Both the position numbers and the translations under genes were made by a program. The notes under the pieces were generated by a model. That model made no database searches. It had not been told where the DNA came from and saw only the letters and a program-made list of their open reading frames with translations. DNA of 8,490 bases from Balneolaceae bacterium (GTDB lineage: Bacteria > Bacteroidota > Rhodothermia > Balneolales > Balneolaceae): positions 1-8,490 of the forward strand of contig SLKH01000185.1 in assembly GCA_007134665.1 (NCBI GenBank), in the 5' to 3' direction. Position 1 is the first letter of the stretch; each line of letters opens with the position of its first letter. Positions 1 through 6,709 of the stretch are shown in pieces.

Positions 1-623
1 ATATATTCGTAGATCTCATCCGAGAGGATCAATACGTCAGGATGTTTTCTCAATACACCGGCGATTGCTTCCAGTTCATCAGGCGTATACATGGCACCGG
101 TCGGGTTGGAAGGTGAACACAGGATTAACATTTTTGTACGCCCCGTGATTGCTTCTTCGAGGTCTTCCGGCCGGAGTTTATAATTGTTATCGATAGAAGT
201 TTTTAAAGTAACAGGGGTACCTTCTGCCAGTTTTACCATTTCGGGGTAGGAAACCCAATACGGAGAAGGAATAATGACTTCGTCCCCCGGATTTATGGTG
301 GCCAGCATGGTAAACCCGATAGACTGTTTTGCACCATTGGAAACCACAATATCTGCTGGCGAATAATCAAGGCCGTTATCCCGTTTCAGTTTTGACACTA
401 TGGCATCTCTGAGTTCGGGTGTACCCGTATTCATGGTATATCCGTGAAAACCATCTTCAATTGCTTTGATAGCTGCTTCACAAATATGCTTCGGAGTTTT
501 GAAGTCGGGTTCGCCTGCACTGAGTGAAATGACAGATTTTCCCTGCCTGATCAACTCCTTGGCTTTTGCAGAAATTTTAAGAGTTTCCGATGGAGAAAGA
601 TTTTGGGCCCTTTGGGATATCAT
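1..623 (-). CDS. Class I PLP-dependent aminotransferase (aspartate aminotransferase-like), partial at its C-terminus
   Basis: The first 207 residues of a fold-type I, pyridoxal-phosphate aminotransferase, read here by translating the minus strand. Such enzymes move the amino group of aspartate (or a related amino acid) to 2-oxoglutarate in the cytoplasm. Visible motifs: SAGEPDF at residues 35-41, the substrate-end signature of AspB-type (class I gamma/beta) enzymes; SNGAKQ at 95-100, contacting the cofactor phosphate; PYWVSYPEMV at 121-130 with the ring-stacking aromatic; SNPTG at 172-176; and SDEIYEY at 201-207 with the Asp that binds the pyridine nitrogen and the Tyr beside it. The catalytic lysine lies beyond the left edge. 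The ATG at 621-623 is the first start after an in-frame TAA, with an AGGA-type ribosome site about 8 bases upstream. Exact substrate (aspartate or prephenate-type) cannot be told. It follows coaD after 72 bases on the same strand. Confidence 0.93.
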   Translation of the reverse strand, partial: MISQRAQNLSPSETLKISAKAKELIRQGKSVISLSAGEPDFKTPKHICEAAIKAIEDGFHGYTMNTGTPELRDAIVSKLKRDNGLDYSPADIVVSNGAKQSIGFTMLATINPGDEVIIPSPYWVSYPEMVKLAEGTPVTLKTSIDNNYKLRPEDLEEAITGRTKMLILCSPSNPTGAMYTPDELEAIAGVLRKHPDVLILSDEIYEY

Positions 624-695
624 ATGCTGATCCTGTTATTCGATTTTAAAGAGAGCTGAAAATATGAAAATGAGCTTCAGAATGCTACAAAAGTG

Positions 696-1241
696 TCAGG
701 ATTCCTTCTCCTGCTGATCAGAAAATTTGCTGATCAATGCATCGGCAATATTATCCGGGACAAAAGATGTGAGATCACCACCCCAATAAGCAATTTCCTT
801 AACGATAGATGCAGATATAAAGGTCAGTTGCTCATCAGGCATCAAAAAAACGGTGTCAATTTCAGGAGCCAGTCGGCGGTTGGTAAGCGCCATTCGGAAT
901 TCATATTCAAAATCAGAGATTTGCCGGACTCCGCGAACAAGAACTTTGACATTTTTTGTCCTGGCAAAGTCGATTAGTAATCCGGAAAATTGTTCCACTT
1001 CAATCTGACTATGCCAGCTTTTATGACGAATACATTCTTTGATGAGATCAACCCTTTCCTCACCGCTAAAGACCGAACTTTTACGATTATTAACTGCAAC
1101 TGTGACAATTATTTTATCAAAAAGTTTTGCAGCTCTTTCAAGCAAATCGAGATGGCCATAGGTGATGGGATCGAAGGAGCCCGGAAACAGCGCGGATTTG
1201 GTCTTGGTCGAATCTGTCAATTGTCGCCTGGTTAGTTTCAA
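696..1241 (-). CDS. coaD: Phosphopantetheine adenylyltransferase (CoaD)
   Basis: Cytoplasmic enzyme that joins ATP and 4'-phosphopantetheine to give dephospho-CoA, the penultimate step of coenzyme A synthesis. Counting from the TTG at 1241, the nucleotidyltransferase signature GSFDPITYGH lies at residues 21-30 (the TxGH ATP site at 27-30), NNRK at 51-54, RGVR at 103-106, the DFEYE helix at 110-114, and ISASIVKEIA at 142-151 near the C-terminus. The family is about 160 residues; this reading gives 181, so the N-terminus carries roughly 14 extra residues. No ATG or GTG lies between the in-frame TGA-TAA just upstream and the first conserved residues. The start must therefore be TTG at 1241 (stop/start overlap with a tiny upstream frame) or TTG at 1220 (174 residues, with CCAGG six bases before it). 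I cannot decide between them. Function is certain; only the start is open. Confidence 0.96.
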   Translation of the reverse strand: MKLTRRQLTDSTKTKSALFPGSFDPITYGHLDLLERAAKLFDKIIVTVAVNNRKSSVFSGEERVDLIKECIRHKSWHSQIEVEQFSGLLIDFARTKNVKVLVRGVRQISDFEYEFRMALTNRRLAPEIDTVFLMPDEQLTFISASIVKEIAYWGGDLTSFVPDNIADALISKFSDQQEKES

Positions 1242-1266
1242 TTATCAAACATCACTTCTACTCCTT
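1238..1266 (-). promoter_or_regulatory. Strong Shine-Dalgarno plus four-codon leader frame overlapping the coaD start
   Basis: On the minus strand an AAGGAG (1266-1261) is followed after eight bases by ATG (1252-1250), which opens a frame of only four codons, Met-Phe-Asp-Asn, closed by TGA at 1240-1238. That TGA shares two bases with the TTG at 1241-1239, the first possible start of coaD. The frame directly upstream of that TTG is blocked by TGA and TAA. The layout is what translation coupling by re-initiation would look like. It could also be chance, with coaD using the downstream TTG at 1220. The Shine-Dalgarno is the best match I found in the window. Confidence 0.4.
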
Positions 1267-1452
1267 CTGAAGGGTAGATATTCTGTACCTAAATTTGAAT
1301 CAAAATACGCTTAAAATCCTGAATTTGATTATAAATCAGGTAAAACACTCCCCTCCTTGAAGAGGCTGTAAGAAAATAGTTTATCAAACCTTATAGACAT
1401 TCAGTAAAATTCGCCACGAAGTCACGAGGACTCCAAGGTTCACGAAGAGTAT
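1242..1452. other. Intergenic gap between rsmD and coaD
   Basis: A gap of 211 bases within an otherwise co-directional set of genes. It holds, from the rsmD side, a cluster of degenerate CACGAAG units (1415-1447), an imperfect AT-rich inverted repeat (CCTGAATTT at 1318-1326 against AAATCAGG at 1333-1340, one bulged base), and the coaD leader with its Shine-Dalgarno. No coding frame of note and no clear terminator or promoter could be assigned. Its length leaves room for a separate coaD promoter. Confidence 0.6.
1412..1449. repeat. Degenerate CACGAAG tandem repeat
   Basis: Four imperfect units occur at 8-10 base spacing: CACGAAG (1415-1421), CACGAGG (1423-1429), CCAAGG (1433-1438) and CACGAAG (1441-1447). 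Read on the other strand they give the CTTCGTG pattern. As I recall, similar degenerate CACGAAG/CTTCGTG strings are dispersed in intergenic DNA of many Bacteroidota and other environmental genomes, with no agreed function. It lies just downstream of the rsmD stop codon. Confidence 0.55.
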
Positions 1453-2007
1453 CTAATTGGAATCTACAGGTTGTGCCTGAAAGATGCTAACGGTTGTTCT
1501 TCCATACGGTTTTATGTAAAAACAGTGAGAGTGTTCTTTGAAATTGTGCCGTTTATCATGTTCAAGAATGAACCACCCTTCCGGATTTAACCAGCCATCC
1601 AGTATAATGTGATTTAGCATATCCGTCATGTAAGGGTAGTCGTATGGAGGGTCAGAAAATATTAAATCGAATGGTACCGGCGGCCTATTGAGGTATTCCT
1701 CAACTTCTTTAAGAATTACCGTTACCTGGTGATCAACTTTGAACTCGCGCGACATTTTTTCAATGTGTTTGAGGTGAGCGGAGTGGCTGTCGACGAAGGT
1801 TACGTGATCAACTCCCCTTGAGATCGCCTCAAATCCAAGATTTCCGCTGCCTGCAAAAAGATCGAGTACCCGGCACCCTTCAAAAAACCAACGGGCAGCA
1901 ATGACACTGAAAATGCCCTCTTTAGTGCGGTCTGCTGTAGGCCGGAGTTCACCGGTATCGGGAATCGGAATTTTTCGTCCCTTCAGTTTTCCGGTTATGA
2001 TTCTCAT
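1453..2007 (-). CDS. rsmD: 16S rRNA (guanine966-N2)-methyltransferase RsmD
   Basis: S-adenosylmethionine-dependent enzyme that methylates the N2 of G966 in 16S rRNA during small-subunit assembly. At 184 residues it is the usual family length. Seen in order: RIITGKLKGRKI at 2-13 and RPTADRTKEGIFSVI at 22-36 (N-terminal RNA-side signature), DLFAGSGNLGFEA at 49-61 (SAM-binding glycine loop), the acidic VD at 72-73 after the second strand, SDPPY at 118-122 (catalytic (N/D)PPY of amino-methyltransferases) and YGRTTVSIF at 168-176 (the C-terminal YGxTxxSIF strand). The ATG at 2005-2007 overlaps the TGA of the upstream DUF3822-like gene as ATGA, so translation is probably coupled. No obvious terminator follows its TAG stop; a repeat-bearing 211-base gap separates it from coaD. 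Confidence 0.96.
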   Translation of the reverse strand: MRIITGKLKGRKIPIPDTGELRPTADRTKEGIFSVIAARWFFEGCRVLDLFAGSGNLGFEAISRGVDHVTFVDSHSAHLKHIEKMSREFKVDHQVTVILKEVEEYLNRPPVPFDLIFSDPPYDYPYMTDMLNHIILDGWLNPEGWFILEHDKRHNFKEHSHCFYIKPYGRTTVSIFQAQPVDSN

Positions 2008-2900
2008 GATGTTGTGGTTGTCGGAACTTGTTTGCTGCTGTTAAGGCTCAGCATAATTGCAGGAAATGCACTTTCAAGCTTAAAACCGTAAGTCGATTCC
2101 TCTGCTTCCACCCCTATGGATTCAAGATTATTCAGCAGTGTAATCTTTCCGGTTTCGTTGAAATAGGAAGACATAACTTCGATTACATCGACACTGTTAG
2201 GTCCATAAACAAAAACGTCATCATGAATTCCATTGAACCATTTCAGTTCCTGTCCGTAATAAGTCCAGAGAAATGGGAGGTCATTAACGGAATCAAAATA
2301 GATATAAGTTGTACCTCTCAGTTTTCCCAGCATGTAGGAGGATATAGCCAAATGGCCGGAGAGACAGTTTACCGTCAAACATGTACCATTTCTGTTGGCG
2401 TGATTATTCCACTCGCTGCCAAGTTCGAATTCACTGATAAAATCTGTTTGACTGAAAGGAGACAGTAAATCCCTGAACTGTTTGAGCAATTCTCTGTTTC
2501 GTATGAGAAGGAGTTTGTGATCCTGATTACTGAGGTCAAACCAGGTAGTTTCAAGCTCATGTCTCGGCATGCCATTCATGAGAATTGAGAGATGGTCTTC
2601 TCTCTCATCAGGAGTTTCGTAAACAAGCCGGGGCAGAATACTCCAGCACTCAAAAGAAACAGGGATCAAAAGCCTGGCTAAACTGCAATCGAAAGTTTGA
2701 TGCAACTGAAATATGGAATTTGACAGCCCGGAAAAATGATCACGGTTCGCCGTAACATTTGTAATAATTTCTTTAATACTGAAATTAAAATCGATACACC
2801 CGATATGAAGCAGGTGTTTCGGCCGGTTTGCATCACTTACTGCATAGAAAAGCTGATGATCAGCAAAACATAACCCCAGACACTCACCAGCCGAAGACAT
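2004..2900 (-). CDS. DUF3822-like protein of possible actin-like fold, upstream of rsmD
   Basis: A 298-residue soluble protein with no signal peptide or membrane segment. I assign it tentatively to the DUF3822 family, for three reasons: its place directly upstream of and overlapping rsmD, which I recall as typical of Bacteroidota; its length of about 300 residues; and a central stretch (about residues 172-231) with alternating strands, a 'G-K-L' turn (191-194), an aromatic-rich 'YIYFDSVNDLPFLWTYYGQ' segment and an ending on 'DDVFVYG'. I recall that this family is placed in the actin-like ATPase fold clan, as is the pilus protein PilM. I cannot point to intact nucleotide-binding motifs, so enzymatic activity should not be assumed. 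The start ATG at 2898-2900 lies five bases after the stop of the pseudopilin-like gene, and the ends overlap on both sides closely enough for one operon. The C-terminus is a Thr/Ser tail. The role is unknown. Confidence 0.75.
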   Translation of the reverse strand: MSSAGECLGLCFADHQLFYAVSDANRPKHLLHIGCIDFNFSIKEIITNVTANRDHFSGLSNSIFQLHQTFDCSLARLLIPVSFECWSILPRLVYETPDEREDHLSILMNGMPRHELETTWFDLSNQDHKLLLIRNRELLKQFRDLLSPFSQTDFISEFELGSEWNNHANRNGTCLTVNCLSGHLAISSYMLGKLRGTTYIYFDSVNDLPFLWTYYGQELKWFNGIHDDVFVYGPNSVDVIEVMSSYFNETGKITLLNNLESIGVEAEESTYGFKLESAFPAIMLSLNSSKQVPTTTTS

Positions 2901-2905
2901 TGAAT

Positions 2906-3382
2906 TTAATTCCAGTTAGGAGCGTTAAGCAGTGTAGTTCTTTCAAGATCACCAATACGCATATCAGAGTCAGGATCCTCAAGAAGATAGATTTGAGGCC
3001 TTAGAGTATCATTCAAAGTGTATGCAAACTCATTATGAGGCGGCCGGGGTGAAAATTTTAGAGAATCCGGATTATAAACTGAGGGCGGACGCTCCTCAAA
3101 AAGGGTTTCCCCTTGCTGAACCATCCGTTCATTTGTTTTCAGGAAAGTGATCAATGTATCCAATCCTCCATCTGTAGGCGGGAATTCACCTTGTTCATTT
3201 CGATATTGTATCAGTGCATCTCTTACAAGGCCCATCCTGTGCTGGACACGTTCGGTCATTTCCTGTTGTTGCAGTACTTCCTGATAAGGATCTACAATTG
3301 ATCTGTACAAATAATAGCCAAGAAAAATGATGACAACACCAAGAACGATAGTTATAATTTTGTTTCGAGTTTCTAAATCCAT
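2906..3382 (-). CDS. Membrane-anchored protein with a pseudopilin-like (GspG-like) core
   Basis: 158 residues: a short N-terminus (MDLETRNK), one hydrophobic membrane helix (about 9-30), a polar heptad-like helix (about 35-60, rich in Gln/Glu/Arg), then a globular part outside the membrane. The segment DALIQYRNEQGEFPPTDGGLDTLI (about 55-78) follows the pattern 'ALxxYxxxxGxYPxTxxGLxxLv' seen after the N-terminal helix of type II secretion major pseudopilins. Further on, FAYTLND and IYLLEDPDSDMRIG recall their C-terminal strands. Unlike true pseudopilins there is no prepilin-peptidase site (Gly followed by a hydrophobic helix with Glu at +5), so it would stay a fixed membrane protein. It heads the tight group with the DUF3822-like gene and rsmD. 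The ATG at 3380-3382 has no clear ribosome site. The family resemblance is by motif only; the function is unknown. Confidence 0.6.
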   Translation of the reverse strand: MDLETRNKIITIVLGVVIIFLGYYLYRSIVDPYQEVLQQQEMTERVQHRMGLVRDALIQYRNEQGEFPPTDGGLDTLITFLKTNERMVQQGETLFEERPPSVYNPDSLKFSPRPPHNEFAYTLNDTLRPQIYLLEDPDSDMRIGDLERTTLLNAPNWN

Positions 3383-3715
3383 GAGTTGTTAATATTAAGA
3401 TTCACTGAATAGGCACCCCTTCAAAAAGTGGAAACAGAAAATAAACGCAGGCATGTAGATATGCAACTTTAGGTTTTGAAACCAGCAGAATTTATAAAAA
3501 AGTTTCGAAATCACCTTCAGTATAAACGTTAAAGATGATTTATGAAGTTTTTATTCATCAAACAGAGGGAGTATTTGCCTGCATTCAAAAAAGGTGAAAG
3601 TTTTTTTATGAGAAGGAATGACTTAGTTTCATGAGCTTTATAAGTTGGAATACTGACCAATCCGGCATTTTCCTGTTTCCGGTTGATTTCAGATACACAC
3701 GGCTGTTATATCACA
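3383..3715. other. Divergent intergenic region
   Basis: AT-rich stretch between the minus-strand operon and the plus-strand transporter, so it should hold both promoters. I could not assign -10/-35 or Bacteroidota-type TAnnTTTG elements with confidence. Several runs of A and T occur (e.g. 3601-3607). A TGCCTGC/GCAGGCA pair is present about 120 bases apart (near 3448 and 3577), likely chance. No convincing coding frame. Confidence 0.5.
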
Positions 3716-5029
3716 TTGAATAAACGAATTCTAAAACTGGCCATACCCAATATTATCAGCAATATCTCGGTGCCATTGCTCGGAGCTGTCGATACTGCAC
3801 TTGTTGGGCATCTCGATGAGGTCTATTACCTGGGTGCTCTTGCTGTGGGTGGAATGATCTTCAATTTTCTATTCTGGGGATTTGGATTTCTTCGCATGGG
3901 TACAACCGGGCTTACGGCACAATCGTATGGTGCCCGTGACCGTACCGAGATGATTATGATCTTTGCAAGGGTTCAGGCAGTTGCAATCAGCCTCGGTGCG
4001 GCGATTCTGATTCTGCAAAAACCGATTGCGGATTTAAGTTTCTGGATTATCGAAAGCAGTATGGAAGTGGAACAGTTTGCCCTCGTCTATTATGACATCA
4101 GGGTTTATACGGCACCAGCGGTCCTTGCATTATACGGAATCAACGGGTGGTTTCTCGGGATGCAAAATGCTAAATACCCGATGATTGTAACGATCTTTTT
4201 GAATCTATTAAATATAGGTTTGAATATCCTGTTTATTTATGGTTTCGGGATGCATGTTGACGGGGTGGCATGGGGTACGCTGATTGCAACGTATCTTGGG
4301 CTTCTGCTTGCAATTATACTTTTTTTAAAAAGATATGGCCGGTATTTAAAACACTATGTAAAAGAGCGATTCCTGGATTTTAATGAGATCAGAAAATTCT
4401 TTACTGTAAACAGAGATATATTTATTCGAACACTGTGCCTGATTTTCACTTTCTCATTTTTTACTGCAAAATCAGCAGCCCAGGGGGATGTAATTCTTGC
4501 AGCGAACACAGTTCTGCTTCAGTTATGGATGATTGCTTCATATGGAATAGACGGATTTGCATATGCTGCAGAGAGCCTGGTAGGACGATACACCGGCGGC
4601 AAAAACCGGGAGAATCTGAAGAAAACTGTTTATTATACCATGGGGTGGGGTATTTTTCTGAGTGCCATCGGATCAATTATCTATGGAATATTTCATATTC
4701 AGATTCTTAACATTTTTACTAATCAGGCGGAAGTTATTGATCTGGCCCTGATGGTTGTCTGGTGGACGATAGCAGCACCACTGGTTTCAAGTATCTGTTA
4801 TATGTGGGATGGGATTTTTATTGGAGCCACTGCTACTGTTCCTATGCGGAATACCATGATTATTTCAACCTGCCTGTTTTTCCTTCCGGCATTTTACATC
4901 GGAACAGAATTAATTGGAGTACATGGATTATGGCTTGCAATGGTCTTATTTATGATTGTACGCGGAGTCATTCTGACACTTTATGCGCCAAAATATATTT
5001 TGAGAGAAGCCGGGGATCGATTAAACTAA
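3716..5029 (+). CDS. MATE-family efflux transporter (DinF-like)
   Basis: Integral membrane transporter of the multidrug and toxic compound extrusion family, which exports organic cations or other compounds in exchange for Na+ or H+. The 437-residue product is the usual length and has about twelve hydrophobic helices. The first helix and its following loop (about residues 6-31: LAIPNIISNISVPLLG, then AVDTALVGHL) carry the family signature, with the Asp of helix 1. GMQNAKYPM and the related GATATVPM element of the second half show the internal two-fold repeat. The subtype resembles DinF/NorM-like MATE proteins; the substrate cannot be predicted. No ATG or GTG start exists: the open frame from the TAA at 3641 offers TTG at 3683 (448 residues) or TTG at 3716. 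I prefer 3716 because its product begins with 'NKRILKLAIPN', where family members normally start. Neither has a clear ribosome site. sixA follows after 47 bases. Confidence 0.93.
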   Translation: MNKRILKLAIPNIISNISVPLLGAVDTALVGHLDEVYYLGALAVGGMIFNFLFWGFGFLRMGTTGLTAQSYGARDRTEMIMIFARVQAVAISLGAAILILQKPIADLSFWIIESSMEVEQFALVYYDIRVYTAPAVLALYGINGWFLGMQNAKYPMIVTIFLNLLNIGLNILFIYGFGMHVDGVAWGTLIATYLGLLLAIILFLKRYGRYLKHYVKERFLDFNEIRKFFTVNRDIFIRTLCLIFTFSFFTAKSAAQGDVILAANTVLLQLWMIASYGIDGFAYAAESLVGRYTGGKNRENLKKTVYYTMGWGIFLSAIGSIIYGIFHIQILNIFTNQAEVIDLALMVVWWTIAAPLVSSICYMWDGIFIGATATVPMRNTMIISTCLFFLPAFYIGTELIGVHGLWLAMVLFMIVRGVILTLYAPKYILREAGDRLN

Positions 5030-5076
5030 TTGATACGGTCCAATTGTTTTGCAATAATTTTTAACCCGATTGCTTT

Positions 5077-5586
5077 ATGTACCTGTTATTAATGAGACAT
5101 GCCAAATCATCCTGGGGTGAAGCCGGTTTGAAAGATTATGATCGCCCGCTTTCGAACAGGGGCCGGAAAGATGCTCCAAAAATGGGGCATTTTCTCAGGA
5201 ATAGTGGTTACAGTCCTGACCTGATTATCAGCTCACCAGCTAAAAGGGCAATGGAAACGACAGGGTTGGTTGCAGAATCAGCCGGTGTAGTGAAGGATAG
5301 GATTGAGTGGAATGATGATTTTTATTTTTCATCCGTGGACTCCTATATCGAATCGATAAGTAGGGTACATTCCAGTGTCAACAAGTTAATGCTTGTAGGG
5401 CATAACCCTCTGATGGAGGAATTACTGGATTTGATCGTGGTTGGAAAAGATTCCGGTTCTTTCATATTTCCAACTGCTGCCGTTGCCTGTATTGAAGTGC
5501 AGACAAGGCAATGGAAGCATATAGAAACAGGTATGAACTCATTGAAATGGTTTGTGATTCCCAGGATTCTTGATTCGGCTGTATAA
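5077..5586 (+). CDS. sixA: Phosphohistidine phosphatase, SixA family
   Basis: Cytoplasmic 169-residue member of the histidine phosphatase superfamily (E. coli SixA is close in length). It has the RHAKSSW signature at residues 7-13 with the phosphate-accepting His8; the SixA-typical DYDRPLSNRG at 20-29; SSPAKRA at 52-58 with a phosphate-binding Arg57; and VGHNP at 107-111 with the second active-site His109. In E. coli SixA removes phosphate from histidine of phosphorelay or phosphotransferase-system proteins; the target here is unknown. The family annotation is sure, the cellular partner is not. ATG start, no Shine-Dalgarno. It lies 47 bases after the MATE gene and 70 bases before the small acidic gene, with no terminator between, so the three are probably co-transcribed. 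Confidence 0.93.
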   Translation: MYLLLMRHAKSSWGEAGLKDYDRPLSNRGRKDAPKMGHFLRNSGYSPDLIISSPAKRAMETTGLVAESAGVVKDRIEWNDDFYFSSVDSYIESISRVHSSVNKLMLVGHNPLMEELLDLIVVGKDSGSFIFPTAAVACIEVQTRQWKHIETGMNSLKWFVIPRILDSAV

Positions 5587-5656
5587 GATGAATAAAACAG
5601 GATAATTGAGTATATTACAAGCGATATCAATATTCACAAATGATTGTTAAATAAAG

Positions 5657-6007
5657 ATGATTTACAAACAGAAATTTTATTTTCTTTGTAAAACCCCGCT
5701 GAGTGCAGAAGGGCCTGAAGATGTTGAAATTATCGACAAGGCTGATAAAAGTGAAGATTTTCCGGAGTTATTTCAGAAATATGAGGAGTATCGTTCTCAT
5801 GCATTTAATGAGGATAGATTATATAGTATTGTCAGGGCTGATGATATTTTTGATCTGATCAGAACCAATGACGAGAAGGTTGCAAAAGAGCTTGCATATG
5901 AAAAAGCTCAGCCTGAGATTGTTACGAATCTGCAGCATAGGGTGATGCAAAAAAAGGATAAAAATGCACAGGCAATTTTAAAAGAAGTGCATGGAGTTGA
6001 ATCCTAA
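5657..6007 (+). CDS. Small acidic protein of unknown function
   Basis: I do not recognise this 116-residue product. It begins MIYKQKFYFLCK, a short hydrophobic/aromatic strand, followed by an acidic middle (about 17-45, many Glu and Asp) and two predicted helical stretches (about 60-75, and 75-112 rich in Lys, Glu, Ala and Gln). There is no signal peptide, membrane helix or Cys/His metal cluster. Codon use looks like its neighbours, and the frame is intact with normal composition, so it is very likely a real gene. It follows sixA by 70 bases and precedes the terminator at 6104, which makes it the last gene of the MATE-sixA group. A cytoplasmic accessory role is a guess only. Confidence 0.75.
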   Translation: MIYKQKFYFLCKTPLSAEGPEDVEIIDKADKSEDFPELFQKYEEYRSHAFNEDRLYSIVRADDIFDLIRTNDEKVAKELAYEKAQPEIVTNLQHRVMQKKDKNAQAILKEVHGVES

Positions 6008-6103
6008 AGATAAAACCTGAGATGGACGTTTTAAAATAGGATAAACATTCCGGCTTTTTGATTGTCCTGAGAGAAAATAATAATAGAACCTGCCTTACTT
6101 TTT

Positions 6104-6137
6104 AGTCCTGTACTCTGTTGCACAGGGCTATTTTTTT
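6104..6137 (+). terminator. Rho-independent terminator after the MATE-sixA-acidic protein group
   Basis: AGTCCTGT (6104-6111) pairs with ACAGGGCT (6122-6129), seven Watson-Crick pairs and one G-T wobble, with a ten-base loop. A run of seven T (6131-6137) follows after a single A. It lies 97 bases past the small acidic gene and before dps, so it most likely ends the upstream transcript. Confidence 0.75.
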
Positions 6138-6147
6138 GGAATGATGT

Positions 6148-6184
6148 TCCGATTGAATTTGTAATAAGAATAGAATCGGATAAT
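6148..6184 (+). promoter_or_regulatory. Inverted repeat in the dps upstream region, possible operator/promoter
   Basis: TCCGATT (6148-6154) and AATCGGA (6174-6180) form a perfect 7-base inverted repeat with a 19-base AT-rich spacer, 20 bases before the dps start. GATAAT (6179-6184), one mismatch from the -10 consensus, overlaps the right arm, but no -35 at proper spacing is evident. dps genes are commonly controlled by oxidative-stress or iron regulators, so an operator here is plausible; no named box can be matched. Confidence 0.3.
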
Positions 6185-6204
6185 TAAAAAATAAGCTGAC
6201 AATC

Positions 6205-6708
6205 ATGAGTACAACAACATCAATAAACGGGACGAAATCAATGGAAGTCAACATAGGAATAAACAAGGACGACAGAAAAGCTATTGCTGAAGGTTTGGCC
6301 AAAGTACTTGCCGACTCTTACATGCTATATTTGAAAACCCACAATTATCACTGGAATGTAACAGGCAAGTTGTTTCATCCGCTTCATGAAATGTTTGAAG
6401 AACAGTATACGGAACTTGCAGAAGCCATTGATGAAATTGCCGAACGCATACGGGCTCTTGGATTCAGGGCACCCGGTTCCTTTCGTGAGTATTCAGAGAT
6501 CACAAGTATCCAGGAAGATACCGATCAGCCGGATGCATTAGAGATGATCAGAAGAGCAGCCGAAGCAAATGAGACAATTCTGAGAACTGCACGTGAAGCA
6601 CTGAACCCATGCCAGGATGCAGATGACGAAGCAACCATTGATCTGCTTACACACCGGCTTAAAGTTCATTCAAAAACTGCCTGGATGCTCAGAAGTCACC
6701 TTGAATAA
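6205..6708 (+). CDS. dps: Dps-family DNA-protection / ferritin-like protein
   Basis: 167-residue mini-ferritin that forms twelve-subunit shells, oxidises Fe2+ with hydrogen peroxide and stores iron, protecting DNA under stress. The inter-subunit ferroxidase site is complete: His49 (in HNYHWN), His61 and Glu65 (in LHEMFEE), Asp76 and Glu80 (in AIDEIAERI). The spacing is the same as E. coli His51, His63, Asp67, Asp78 and Glu82, with Glu in place of the third residue. The C-terminal helix (about 140-166) contains HSKTAWMLRSHLE, the usual ending. The N-terminal tail (1-20) is Ser/Thr-rich with only one Lys and lacks the Lys-rich DNA-binding tail of E. coli Dps, so direct DNA binding is uncertain. 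ATG at 6205 chosen; an internal ATG at 6241 would remove 12 tail residues. It stands alone between two terminator-like hairpins, so is probably monocistronic. Confidence 0.96.
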   Translation: MSTTTSINGTKSMEVNIGINKDDRKAIAEGLAKVLADSYMLYLKTHNYHWNVTGKLFHPLHEMFEEQYTELAEAIDEIAERIRALGFRAPGSFREYSEITSIQEDTDQPDALEMIRRAAEANETILRTAREALNPCQDADDEATIDLLTHRLKVHSKTAWMLRSHLE

Positions 6709-6709
6709 T

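Noticed and set aside
693..1235. Two plus-strand frames (693-977, 990-1235)
   Set aside because: Both are antisense to coaD, whose motifs are unmistakable; their translations show no family features.
1238..1252. Idea that coaD is frameshifted and truly starts at ATG 1252
   Set aside because: The coaD frame has TGA and TAA just before TTG 1241, and reaching the ATG frame would need a two-base change. All conserved CoaD residues are already inside the intact frame.
2028..2468. Plus-strand open frame of 146 codons
   Set aside because: It lies entirely opposite the DUF3822-like gene, which has the better family fit, the ATGA overlap with rsmD and operon context.
4435..5064. Overlapping frames inside the MATE gene (4435-4710, 4762-5064 plus; 4461-4676 minus)
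   Set aside because: They are shadows of the transporter frame, with aromatic/Cys/His-rich composition typical of out-of-frame membrane-protein sequence.
5948..5962. In-frame A AAA AAG slippery heptamer in the small acidic gene, with a -1 frame stop (GGA TAA) right after it, as in dnaX
   Set aside because: No stem-loop follows at a suitable distance and no upstream Shine-Dalgarno is evident. Shifting would only trim about 17 residues. Such heptamers arise easily in Lys-rich, AT-rich genes.
6102..6302. Minus-strand frame of 66 codons with a hydrophobic segment
   Set aside because: It is antisense to the dps start and crosses the upstream terminator; no ribosome site or family resemblance.
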